Of a DNA stretch of 64,000 nt, positions 37,248 to 46,482 are shown in pieces. Position 1 is the stretch's first letter; each line of letters opens with the position of its first letter. The stretch is from NCBI GenBank assembly GCA_030527105.1, contig JAUNBK010000004.1, positions 1-64,000 on the forward strand, given 5' to 3'. A program made the translations under genes and the position numbers. This DNA comes from Planctomycetia bacterium (GTDB lineage Bacteria; Planctomycetota; Planctomycetia; Pirellulales; Thermoguttaceae). The notes beneath the pieces are model-generated. The model worked only from the letters and a program-made list of their open reading frames with translations, ran no database searches and was not told the origin of the DNA.

Positions 37248-37325
37248 AAATCCCCTATTTCCGCTATCTTCCTATCTTTTGCCCCGTTTTTTTCAAGAAA
37301 ACCGCAAAACTTACCTAATGGTTAC

Positions 37326-37354
37326 TTGATTCCCTCTTTAAAATCTGGTATGAT
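37326..37354 (+). promoter_or_regulatory. Promoter of the large propeller gene and its operon
   Basis: TTGATT (37326-37331) and TATGAT (37349-37354) are 17 bases apart. The expected start near 37361 leaves a leader of about 140 bases. Confidence 0.7.
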
Positions 37355-37384
37355 TATAGTGTGTGGGTCTCGTTATGATTCCAT

Positions 37385-37448
37385 GAGAAATTTCGACAGA
37401 TAATTCTCTGTTGGAGCCATGCGCCACGACTTGCAGGGCGCGAGTTTT
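37385..37448 (+). promoter_or_regulatory. Structured leader, possible attenuator
   Basis: Within the leader, GAGAA and TTCTC arms (37385-37408) are followed by GCGCC (37421-37425) and GGCGC (37437-37441) with a T-run at 37444-37448. The second hairpin looks like a weak intrinsic terminator placed before the first gene, as in attenuators. No leader peptide or known riboswitch motif is evident. Confidence 0.3.
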
Positions 37449-37499
37449 TGTGGAAGCTAAATTCATTTGGGTGCCAATATAGAAAGACTGATTTGTACC

Positions 37500-40400
37500 A
37501 TGAGCCGGATTCGAATATTAAGCGGGGACTTCTTTTTTAGTGCCATGCTCTTTGGGGCGTTTGCGTCTTGTTTTTTCTGCACGCTCTGTTTTTTGGGGGA
37601 GTGCGTCCAAGCGCAGAGGATACGACTCGAAGAAGTTCAGGTTTCGGAGGAAATCGATGATGAAGACGCAGAAGAAATGACCACTGCGTTTCCGCCGCCA
37701 GATCGTGAGCTGCAAAAAAGCATTTCGGACGCGCAAAAGTTGATCGAAATGGAGCGTTATTCCGAATCCCTCCAGCAGATCGGCGAGATTTTGGACGCGG
37801 AGAGCGATTTTCTCATCCCTTTGGGAGAGGGTGGGGTCTTTCGAAGTATGCGCTTGGAGGCGGAACAACTGCTCGAGAAGCTCCCCCCAAAGGCGATGGA
37901 GGTTTATGAGATCGAACACGGAATCCCTGCGCGGCAAAAACTCGACGCAGCGGTGCGCGCGGGGGATGCCGAGGCGATCGCGATGATTGCATCGCGGTAC
38001 TTCTACACCAACGCCGGGCGCGAGGCGGCGCTCATTTCGGGGCTGCATCTTTTGGATTGCGGCTACCCGCTCCCCGCTGCCATGATGTTCCAAAAATTGT
38101 ACGACAACAAGGTTGCGCGCGAGAAATTCGATCCGCTTCTCACGCTCCTTTTGGCGACTTCCTATCTTCAAGGTGGCGTCCCCGACCGCGCTGAGGAAGT
38201 TCTCAAGGAGGCGAATTGGGCGGATGCCGGGTGGAAAAAAGTCGAGGTTGGCGGCGAAAAACTCGTCGACGTCCTTCAAAAACGCGGCGCGCGCCTCTCT
38301 GCCGACGGCGTGTGTGCGTGGTTGGAGCAAACGTTTCCTGAGGGGGTGAAATTGCCCGAGCAGTTCCGAAGTTGGCTCATTTTTCGTGGAAATTGGGCGC
38401 GAAGTGGCGGGGTTCGAAACGCGTCGCTCCCCGTTCTTGTGCCGTGTTGGAGGCTCCCTCTCATCGACGACTCGGAGGGGATGGCGCTCCTGTATCTCCT
38501 GCGCGAAAAAATGGCTATGTCCAACAAATTCTTCCTCATGCGCCCGATCGTGTGCGGGGATATCGTCCTTATGCGCACGGTGTGGAATCTCACGGCAATT
38601 GATTTGCGCACGGGTAAGCGTCTGTGGGAAGTCCCTTCGGCGGACTATTCCGAGATGAAGTCGATTTTGGCGGCGAATTCTGCCAAAATCCTTGGCAATT
38701 ATTACATGTCCGACGGTCCCTCGATTAATTTGATGGCGGCGGTTTTGAATCGTCGAGTTTGGGGAGATGGTCCCTATGGCGACCTCGCAAGCGACGGCAA
38801 GTTGGTTTTTTGCATTGAAGACACGCTCGACCCGATTCTCAATCCGCGCGAGCCGTTCCTTATAAGGGGTGGTGGGAACGCCGCCCGCAAAAAGAGGAGA
38901 GGCGCTGCGTCGGAGGAATCTCTGGCGATTCCCAATCGTCTTGCGGCGTATGATATTCAAACAGGGAAACTCGTTTGGCACATCGGAGGGTTGGAGGCGC
39001 GTTGGAATCTTCCAGAGTCGGGAGTGCGTTTTTGCGGCGCCCCGCTTCCCATTGCGAACGAGCTTTATATTATGGGCGAGCAGGCTGGTGGGATTTATCT
39101 CTTCGCGATTGATTCCACCAATGGTTCCGTGAAATGGAAGCAGCAATTGTGCGTGATTTCGGAGAAACTTCCTCCTTCGCAAACTCCGTCGTTTTCGCCC
39201 GTTTTTGCGGACGGCATCCTCGTGTGCCACACGCCGAACAATTGCGTCGTGGCGTTGGATATTGCGTCTCGCGCCATCCTTTGGGGCAACGCCTACGCCG
39301 CCGCGCGAGAGGATGAGAATCGCTATTCCGACCCCTATGGATTAATGTATGGGGCGCTCCCTGCGCGTCTGGTGGATCCCACGCCGATTATTTATGACAA
39401 GAAAGTCCTTTTTCGCACAGGAACGGGGAATTGCTGTCTCGATTTGGCGACAGGCAAAAAGTTCCCATACTCGGGGCAAGGGTTCTCCTTCTGCGGTATC
39501 CTGGATGGGAAATTGATTCAAATCACGCCTTACGAAGTGGGGGTGTTCAAATTTGAGCAAGACGGGCTATCTCAACTCCGTGAGAGACCCTCCATCTCGC
39601 CCCGCGGCAATGGTTTTTGCACCGAGAATAGAATCATCCTCCCTATCGCTCTCGAAGATGGTACCGAGGGCGTCGGCGCGATTCGTTTCAAGAACGCAGA
39701 GAGCGCGGAGGGGGGCGAGAGCAACAATAGCAATAATAGCGACAATAACGAAGGCACTTCCGAAGACTCGGCGATAGAAATAGTGGTGGAGCAATTTGTT
39801 CCGAATCGTGAAAAAACGGATCTTGGCGACCTTTTCCCCGCTGGAGATTTTATTCTTTCGCAAAACGGAATGGAACTCACAGCGTACATTCAGAGGGACC
39901 ATGCCGAAGCGTTCGTGAAGGATTTGAGAGAAAAGGATCCCGATTCGTTGGAGGCGACGCTGATCGAGGCGATGATTGCGTGGGAGAAAGAGGATTGGGG
40001 TCGGACGATCACGCTTTTGAAACAGTCTGGCGACTTTGCGCGACCTCTTTTACGCAGCGCGATTTTGGAGGGAGTACGCAAGGATTTCGACTTCTTCTTC
40101 GGCATGAAGGATGAAGCCCTTGCCCTTCTTGAGAATCCAGAGCAAAATCTCGAATTCCGACAGTTTTTGATCCACGCGCACATGGAAAAGAAGGAGTGGA
40201 TCCAAGCCGCGCGCGAGTGCGAGGCGCTGTTGGTGTATATCGACGCGCTTCCGCAGAAGAAACAACCACGACACGACCTCCTTTTTGAGCTTCCGAAGTG
40301 CGTGGCGAGCGAGAGACCTGTGCCAGAGGCTGGCGAGGGTGAGGTGAAATACTCGCTCACTCTCTGGTTTTCGTTTTGCGTGGAGCATATTTCGAGAAAC

Positions 40401-43349
40401 GCAGAGGCGAAGAATCTCCTTCTGGGTGTCATGCAACGGCGTCTCGAGGCACTCGGCGCAAAAACGCGCGCTTTTGAAGAAGTTTTGCGCGAATCAAAGA
40501 CAGATCCTTCCGAAGCCGAACAAGGCACGCTGGCGGACTCGGAACCAAACGCCACGCCAGAGGAGGGGGACGCTCCCTCAGAGGTTATCGTCGAGGCGCC
40601 AGTATATCTGGACGGATTCGACCTTTTCGTGAAGTATCGCGAGCTTTTCACGATGTTCCGCATCTTTCCAGAGGCGGCGGTGGCGCAAGAGGCGGCGGAG
40701 AGCATCCTTTGGAAGATGAAATTCGCTCCGCTTTTGGAGTTGAATCTCCTCGCAAAGGCGAAAAATTCCGACGATCTCCCTTCAGCAGCGGCTGAGATCG
40801 TTTTGATGTTCGTGCGTTGTGGCGAGGCAGAGAAAGCGATTCCGTACCTCGAATTCTTGCATGAGAACACCCCCAATCTTCCTTGCTTGGAGGGCAAAAC
40901 TCCCAAACAATGGTGGCAGGCGCGACCCGAAGGGGATAAAGTCCGCTTGGCGATGGAGCGCGCGGATGAGTGGAAGAGCGGCAGTTTCGTCTTCAAAGAA
41001 GAAAAAGAGACCTATGCCGAACAGGGGATTGTGACAAGCGGCACATCTCTCGAGCCAAACAGGGGGAAAGAGTTGACTTCCGTTCCGTTCTCACGTAGGC
41101 ACTTTTCGACCAACGCCAACATTATCGTTGATCGAAAAAATGCTATGGGGCGTTTTCGAACACTTGCTGGTGGTCACGCGCTCGTGTGCGAGGATGAGTG
41201 GGGAAGTTTGGAGTGGACGTCTCCTCACTTTGGCTCTTTTTTTGAGGATGGTTTTTCGAATTCGATCATAGATCGAGTGGGCAATGGATACAACTTCTTT
41301 CAGGCGAATATGCGGTTGCTCACAAGCGTCACGCATTCTGCGGCGCTGTGGGAAACCAAAATATATCCCGGAGAGGAAAAAATCCATCCGATTCTCGCGC
41401 CAGTGGTCGAGAATGTTCGAAAGATGGCGATTCCTTTTTTCAACCAATTTTCTTGGGATACCAAGGCCGTATTTCGCGGTGCAGGTCGCCAACATTTGTA
41501 TCTGGAGAAAGTGGGGAGAGGCAGCATGATTTCGTCTCTTGACATTCTCTCGGGCAGACTCGAGTGGAAGGAACCCTCGAGTTTCTATGAATACTTGGGT
41601 GCAGACGGCAGGTATGTGTATGGCGGAGTCTACCACGAGGACGTTCCAGAGTTTTACTCATCGACCGAAATGGATGATTTTTCGTTCGGAAAGAAATTCT
41701 ATTTCGTTGAGGATATTCCGCTGAGCGACGTTGTGCAATTTCTCGAGACCCTCGCTGAAGAAGCAGAGGAAGTCGAGGAGGGAGGAGAAAACGCTCAACT
41801 CGCAGAAAAAGGTGCGTCTTTGCCAGAGGAGTTTCGCGAGGCACTTTTGAAGTTGCCCAATAAAGAGACTTTGCGTCGCATAAATCTCTTTCGCGCGTCG
41901 GACGGAGTTAAAGAAAAAACGTTCCTTTTGCCAGAGGGTGTTTTGATTTCCCAAAAAGAGGGGAAAATGCTCTTCTTTTTCTCCCACCTTGGTTTTGCAC
42001 TTGTCGATTTCCGCTCTGAGAAACTCGTCTGGAGCTACTTCGTGATTCCGGAGGAGCCGCTCGATGAGGGGGCGGAGGAGTACGAGAAGCTCGCGAAAGA
42101 GAGGGAAAAACGACGCCGACAGCAAGGGAGAACGTATCTCTCCTATTCGCTCGACGAGGTGGGGAAGCGTCTCTATTTGCTCAATAATTTGTGCGAAATG
42201 GAGACGATCGACTTTGAAACGGGCAAACGTGCCAAGTCCCCCGTCCTCCTTCCTCCAGAACTCAGCCAAAGGCTCGAAAAGTGCCCCAAAATCCGACACT
42301 TGTCCATCCTCGAGATTCGCCTCATGGAAGACGACAGTTTCCTTGTCGTTCTCGCGAAGGATCCCGAGCATATGGAGTTTGAAGCCGCTCGTGCTGCGGA
42401 AAGAGCGCAAGAAGCCGAGGTCGCAGAGGAAAAAGATGAGGGGGATGAGTCCGATGAGTCCAACGATGCTGATGATGCTGAGGATGCTGATGAGGCGGAT
42501 GAGGCGGATGATATTGACGCTGACGGCTCGGACGACGAGTTGTTTGACGTGCCAGAGGAAGACGAGGCTGAAGACTTTACGGAGGATGAATCCGTTCATA
42601 TTTCCGAACTCTATGCCATCTCCTCTCAAAGAGCGTTGGGGGCGTTGGTTTATCGACTCGACGCGAACCTACAGCCCATGTGGAAAGAGCCTTTATACGA
42701 GGCGAATGGGTATTATATGTCGTACATTCCACGAAAACTCCCCATTTGGGGTTTCGCTTATCGAAAAACCTTCCCCGCGAATCGAATGGAAGATAAGGAC
42801 GTTTGCGTCGTAAAATTGTACGACACGCGCACTGGCGACCTGTTTTTCGATTTTATCAAGGACGAGAACATTTCGTCCGTCGAGCTGGAGGGAAAACCTC
42901 TCGAGGACACACTCATCGTGAATTTGGGTTCCAAAACGTGGACTTTCGAAGCGCGTGACGAGCCGTATACGGAGGGGAGCAAGCCCAAAACCGTGCGACC
43001 CGATGTTTCGGAGGAAATTCGGCGAAGAAAGAGGGAACTCGAGAATCGTGTGCGCTATAGAAACGGCATCCAAAAAGCGCTCGACGAGGAAAATCAGCGT
43101 TTCGAAGCGATCAAAGATCCGACAAAGCCTCAAATCCAAGAGCATCAAGAGAGAGCGGCGGGATTCAAGAAAAATATCCAGAGTTTCGACCGATTCATTA
43201 AGAAGGAAGAGGAGGAAATCAGGGTGTTGGAGAGTTCCTACGGACTTTTTGAAGGTGAGAAAGAGAAGGATGGCGAGAGCAACGCCGAGAATCCTGGCGA
43301 AAATGCGAGTGGCGCAGCAAGCGTGACGCCCAAGGAGGATGCTGCATGA
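37500..43349 (+). CDS. Very large secreted TPR / PQQ-type beta-propeller protein
   Basis: The ATG at 37500 is preferred over an in-frame TTG at 37467. The 1,949-residue product has a signal peptide (FFFSAMLFGAFASCFFCTL...), then about 250 residues of TPR-like helices. A propeller of PQQ-binding-like blades follows (LTAIDLRTGKRLWEVPS, AYDIQTGKLVWHIGG, LFAIDSTNGSVKWKQ). More helical repeats come next, and a second propeller-like half (LDILSGRLEWKEPS). Two low-complexity tracts interrupt it: an Asn/Ser run near residue 745 and a strongly acidic Asp/Glu/Ala run near 1,650-1,700. The C-terminus is a basic and acidic coiled coil. No catalytic motif is visible. It heads the cyclase-like/MoxR gene run, sharing an ATGA overlap with the next gene, which suggests a surface or periplasmic scaffold. 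Confidence 0.85.
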   Translation: MSRIRILSGDFFFSAMLFGAFASCFFCTLCFLGECVQAQRIRLEEVQVSEEIDDEDAEEMTTAFPPPDRELQKSISDAQKLIEMERYSESLQQIGEILDAESDFLIPLGEGGVFRSMRLEAEQLLEKLPPKAMEVYEIEHGIPARQKLDAAVRAGDAEAIAMIASRYFYTNAGREAALISGLHLLDCGYPLPAAMMFQKLYDNKVAREKFDPLLTLLLATSYLQGGVPDRAEEVLKEANWADAGWKKVEVGGEKLVDVLQKRGARLSADGVCAWLEQTFPEGVKLPEQFRSWLIFRGNWARSGGVRNASLPVLVPCWRLPLIDDSEGMALLYLLREKMAMSNKFFLMRPIVCGDIVLMRTVWNLTAIDLRTGKRLWEVPSADYSEMKSILAANSAKILGNYYMSDGPSINLMAAVLNRRVWGDGPYGDLASDGKLVFCIEDTLDPILNPREPFLIRGGGNAARKKRRGAASEESLAIPNRLAAYDIQTGKLVWHIGGLEARWNLPESGVRFCGAPLPIANELYIMGEQAGGIYLFAIDSTNGSVKWKQQLCVISEKLPPSQTPSFSPVFADGILVCHTPNNCVVALDIASRAILWGNAYAAAREDENRYSDPYGLMYGALPARLVDPTPIIYDKKVLFRTGTGNCCLDLATGKKFPYSGQGFSFCGILDGKLIQITPYEVGVFKFEQDGLSQLRERPSISPRGNGFCTENRIILPIALEDGTEGVGAIRFKNAESAEGGESNNSNNSDNNEGTSEDSAIEIVVEQFVPNREKTDLGDLFPAGDFILSQNGMELTAYIQRDHAEAFVKDLREKDPDSLEATLIEAMIAWEKEDWGRTITLLKQSGDFARPLLRSAILEGVRKDFDFFFGMKDEALALLENPEQNLEFRQFLIHAHMEKKEWIQAARECEALLVYIDALPQKKQPRHDLLFELPKCVASERPVPEAGEGEVKYSLTLWFSFCVEHISRNAEAKNLLLGVMQRRLEALGAKTRAFEEVLRESKTDPSEAEQGTLADSEPNATPEEGDAPSEVIVEAPVYLDGFDLFVKYRELFTMFRIFPEAAVAQEAAESILWKMKFAPLLELNLLAKAKNSDDLPSAAAEIVLMFVRCGEAEKAIPYLEFLHENTPNLPCLEGKTPKQWWQARPEGDKVRLAMERADEWKSGSFVFKEEKETYAEQGIVTSGTSLEPNRGKELTSVPFSRRHFSTNANIIVDRKNAMGRFRTLAGGHALVCEDEWGSLEWTSPHFGSFFEDGFSNSIIDRVGNGYNFFQANMRLLTSVTHSAALWETKIYPGEEKIHPILAPVVENVRKMAIPFFNQFSWDTKAVFRGAGRQHLYLEKVGRGSMISSLDILSGRLEWKEPSSFYEYLGADGRYVYGGVYHEDVPEFYSSTEMDDFSFGKKFYFVEDIPLSDVVQFLETLAEEAEEVEEGGENAQLAEKGASLPEEFREALLKLPNKETLRRINLFRASDGVKEKTFLLPEGVLISQKEGKMLFFFSHLGFALVDFRSEKLVWSYFVIPEEPLDEGAEEYEKLAKEREKRRRQQGRTYLSYSLDEVGKRLYLLNNLCEMETIDFETGKRAKSPVLLPPELSQRLEKCPKIRHLSILEIRLMEDDSFLVVLAKDPEHMEFEAARAAERAQEAEVAEEKDEGDESDESNDADDAEDADEADEADDIDADGSDDELFDVPEEDEAEDFTEDESVHISELYAISSQRALGALVYRLDANLQPMWKEPLYEANGYYMSYIPRKLPIWGFAYRKTFPANRMEDKDVCVVKLYDTRTGDLFFDFIKDENISSVELEGKPLEDTLIVNLGSKTWTFEARDEPYTEGSKPKTVRPDVSEEIRRRKRELENRVRYRNGIQKALDEENQRFEAIKDPTKPQIQEHQERAAGFKKNIQSFDRFIKKEEEEIRVLESSYGLFEGEKEKDGESNAENPGENASGAASVTPKEDAA

Positions 43350-44398
43350 GAAACGTTTTTGCACGTCTCGTTTGGTGCCTTTTGATTTTCGGAGCGTTCT
43401 TCAACCCGCTCGCTTCGACGATTGCACAGGAGAAGGTGGCAATGAAAGAAGAGGAGCGCTTGAAGATTCAAGCCTGCATTTCGAAGGGTTTGGATTGGCT
43501 TGCACTCCAGCAGTCGCGATCCGGGCGCTGGACCGCCACCGGGGGGCAATATCCCACCGCAATGACGGCGCTTTGCGTCGTTGCTCTCACGGCGGAAGGC
43601 TCCACCACAATGCAGGGAAAATACGCTCCCGCGATTCGTCGTGGCGTCGATTTTCTCCTCGCGCAGTCGCGTCCCAATGGTCTTATCGGCTCCCAGAGCG
43701 ACAGCGTTTATACCTATGGACACGGCTACGCCATGCTCGCCCTCGCGCAAATTCTCGGAGAGGAAGAAGACTTGGAGCGTCGCGAACAAATCACGGATGT
43801 TCTCGTTCGTGCCGTTCGTTTCACTTCTCAAGCGCAAACCTCTGCTGGTGGCTGGGGCTACGTGAGCGCGAAAGATGGCAGCGATTTTGACGAGGGTTCC
43901 ACCACAATTACGCAAGTCCAAGGTCTCCGCGCCTGTCGAAACGCAGGAATTCCCGTACCGAAAGAGACGATCGATAAAGCCGTGGCGTATATTCATCGCT
44001 GCACCAATCCGGACGGAGGAGTGCAATACTCCATCCAAGGCGGTCCCGGTCGTCCACCAATCACGGCAGCCGCAATTGCGTGCCTCTACAACGCGGGCGA
44101 TTACGATGATAAATACGTTCCGCGTATGCTCAATTTTACCAAACAAACGCTCGGGGACATCAACAATTCCGGCGCGGGTTTTTGGCACTACGGACATTTT
44201 TATTACGCACAAGTGATGTATCGCCAGGGTGGCGAGGAGTGGCGAAAATACTACTCTGCCCTGGCGCGAAAACTCGTGGGCGAAGCCGGGGCGTCTGGCG
44301 CATGGACGCAAGGTTTCGTGGGCGAAGTTTATACGACTGCAACAAATTTGATTATTCTTCAACTCGAGAATAGCAATTTGCCCATTTTCCAACGATAG
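43346..44398 (+). CDS. Exported prenyltransferase/squalene-cyclase-repeat protein
   Basis: The 350-residue product has a signal peptide ([16 protein letters not shown]). An alpha/alpha-barrel of squalene-cyclase-type repeats follows ([66 protein letters not shown]). The catalytic DxDD motif of true cyclases is not seen. Exported proteins of this shape are common in planctomycetes and of unknown job. AAGGAGG lies seven bases before the ATG, and the first bases overlap the stop of the propeller gene (ATGA), so the two are coupled. Its place directly before MoxR suggests the same system. Confidence 0.85.
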   Translation: MRNVFARLVWCLLIFGAFFNPLASTIAQEKVAMKEEERLKIQACISKGLDWLALQQSRSGRWTATGGQYPTAMTALCVVALTAEGSTTMQGKYAPAIRRGVDFLLAQSRPNGLIGSQSDSVYTYGHGYAMLALAQILGEEEDLERREQITDVLVRAVRFTSQAQTSAGGWGYVSAKDGSDFDEGSTTITQVQGLRACRNAGIPVPKETIDKAVAYIHRCTNPDGGVQYSIQGGPGRPPITAAAIACLYNAGDYDDKYVPRMLNFTKQTLGDINNSGAGFWHYGHFYYAQVMYRQGGEEWRKYYSALARKLVGEAGASGAWTQGFVGEVYTTATNLIILQLENSNLPIFQR

Positions 44399-44429
44399 AA
44401 AATTTTTTCAATTACAAAGGATTCAAAAT

Positions 44430-45449
44430 ATGGATACCAAAGCGCTTCATACCGCGCGCGAGAAGATTCAAGAACAACTGGCGCAAGTGATTGTCGGGCA
44501 GAACGAAGTGATCGAAGAGCTTCTTATTGCTCTTTTTTGCCAAGCCCATGCGATTTTGGAGGGTGCTCCAGGTTTGGCGAAGACGCTCCTCATCAGCACG
44601 CTGAGCAGAACGTTGAATTTGTCCTTCAGCAGGATTCAATTCACTCCCGACTTGATGCCGGGGGATATCACGGGAACCGACATCATTGAGGAGGATCGCG
44701 GCACGGGGAAACGTGATTATCGTTTCATCGAAGGACCTTTGTTTGCCAACGTGGTTTTAGCGGACGAAATCAACCGAACGCCCCCCAAAACTCAGGCGGC
44801 ACTCCTCGAGGCGATGCAAGAACGACAAGTTTCTGTTGGGCGCGTGCGCCACGCTCTCCCCACACCGTTTTTCGTCCTCGCGACACAAAACCCGATCGAG
44901 CAGGAGGGGACTTACTCCCTCCCCGAGGCGCAGCAGGATCGATTTATGTTTAAGATTCTCGTCAATTATCCCTCCTTTTCGGAGGAGTTTGAGGTCGCGC
45001 GTCGCACGACAACGACGATGGAGGATAAAATCGAACCCGTCTTGAGCAAAGAAGAAATCCTCGAAATTCAAAAACTCGTGCGCGAAACGCCGATCTCCGA
45101 CCACCTCATCCGATACGCTCTTGCGCTCGTGCGTCAGACGCGTGTGGGAGAAGAGGGCGTCCCTGATTTTACGACCGAAAATTTGTCGTGGGGCGCGGGA
45201 CCTCGAGCCGTGCAATTCCTCTTGCTCGGCGCGAAAGCACGCGCACTCTTCAATGGGAATTCGCACGTCTCCGTCGAGGACATTCAGGCGCTGGCGAAAC
45301 CCGTTTTGCGCCACCGAATCATGCTCAATTTTGCTGCCGAGAGCGACGGAATGACGACCGACAGCATTATTGCACGTCTCCTGGAAGAAACGCCCGCGAG
45401 AGAGGAAGAGCTTCTCCAGCACCCGCGTTTGAAGAGAATGTTCGCGTGA
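44430..45449 (+). CDS. MoxR-family AAA+ ATPase
   Basis: The 339-residue protein has Walker A as [11 protein letters not shown] (the usual G-x-P-G-x-[AG]-K-T), Walker [23 protein letters not shown] (cited as VVLADEINR), the [10 protein letters not shown] sensor 1 block and the C-terminal lid with RHRIMLNF. MoxR ATPases act as chaperone-like partners of vWA proteins. AAAGGA precedes the ATG. It is followed by DUF58, BatA-like and vWA genes, the standard order. Confidence 0.94.
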   Translation: MDTKALHTAREKIQEQLAQVIVGQNEVIEELLIALFCQAHAILEGAPGLAKTLLISTLSRTLNLSFSRIQFTPDLMPGDITGTDIIEEDRGTGKRDYRFIEGPLFANVVLADEINRTPPKTQAALLEAMQERQVSVGRVRHALPTPFFVLATQNPIEQEGTYSLPEAQQDRFMFKILVNYPSFSEEFEVARRTTTTMEDKIEPVLSKEEILEIQKLVRETPISDHLIRYALALVRQTRVGEEGVPDFTTENLSWGAGPRAVQFLLLGAKARALFNGNSHVSVEDIQALAKPVLRHRIMLNFAAESDGMTTDSIIARLLEETPAREEELLQHPRLKRMFA

Positions 45450-45551
45450 AGCCGTCCGCTTTTGTGCGCGCCGTGGCTCGAGAAACGTCGTGAAAGTCGA
45501 ATTATAAAGTAGAATTAATATGAAGAGAAAGAGGTGCGCCTCGTTGGGGAT

Positions 45552-46439
45552 ATGAATAAAATTTTTCAGCCAGAATCGCTCAAAACCATTCGTCGATTGG
45601 AGCTTCGTGCCCGCACGCTTGTGGAGGGGATGCTCTCTGGACGTCATAAAAGCCCGTTTTTCGGGCAGTCGCTTGAGTTCCGCCAGCATCGTGAGTATGC
45701 GCGCGGGGACGATTTGCGCCGAATCGATTGGAAGGTTTGGGGAAAGCAGGATAAATATTACGTCAAGCAATTCGAAGACGAGACGAATTTGCGCGCCTCG
45801 CTCCTTGTGGACGTCTCCGAGAGTATGCTCTACGGAGGGCGCGGGAGCGGAATGTCGAAATACGACTACGCCGCGACGCTCGCCGTCTCGATCGCCTACC
45901 TCCTCCTCCGCCAGCAGGACTCCGCAGGGGCAATCTCCTTCGACGATGAAATTCAATGTACCGTCCCTCAAAAAATGAGTCGAAATCATCTGAATTCCAT
46001 AATTCAAGCGCTCGATGTTGATGTGCCGCGTCGCAAAACGCGCATGGACACCATGTTGGAGCGCGTGGCGGAAATTTTCCCTCGACGAGGAATGATGATC
46101 CTTTTCTCCGACCTTTTCACTCCACGAGAGGAACTTTGGAAGGGACTCAAACGCCTCTGCGCCTCGGGGCACGATGTGATTGTTTTTCATATTTTGCACG
46201 ATGACGAACTCGATTTCACGTTCGACGGTCCCTCTCAATTTGAGGGTCTCGAGGAAATGGGGCGCTTGCGTTGCAATCCTCGAGCGCTGCGCGAGGCGTA
46301 TCTCGAGATTTTGAACGAATATTTGGTTGAAATTCGTCGCGGCTGCGCCCAGCTGCATATCGACTATTCGTTGGTTCGAACGAGCGACCCGTTCGATCGA
46401 ACGCTCAACCAGCTCCTTCAGCGTCGCATGAAACATTAA
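45552..46439 (+). CDS. DUF58 domain protein (vWA-like, MoxR partner)
   Basis: The 295-residue product from the ATG at 45552 has the DUF58 signature near residue 50 (FRQHREYARGDDLRRIDWKV) and a vWA-like core (SLLVDVSESMLYGG, with a D-x-S-x-S metal-site pattern). A GTG at 45534 would add six residues and the data do not decide. Such proteins sit between MoxR and BatA and are thought to be assembled by MoxR. There is no signal peptide, so it is cytoplasmic. Confidence 0.88.
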   Translation: MNKIFQPESLKTIRRLELRARTLVEGMLSGRHKSPFFGQSLEFRQHREYARGDDLRRIDWKVWGKQDKYYVKQFEDETNLRASLLVDVSESMLYGGRGSGMSKYDYAATLAVSIAYLLLRQQDSAGAISFDDEIQCTVPQKMSRNHLNSIIQALDVDVPRRKTRMDTMLERVAEIFPRRGMMILFSDLFTPREELWKGLKRLCASGHDVIVFHILHDDELDFTFDGPSQFEGLEEMGRLRCNPRALREAYLEILNEYLVEIRRGCAQLHIDYSLVRTSDPFDRTLNQLLQRRMKH

Positions 46440-46482
46440 TCAAAATACAAACATCGACATATACACGAGATAAACGTACCGC

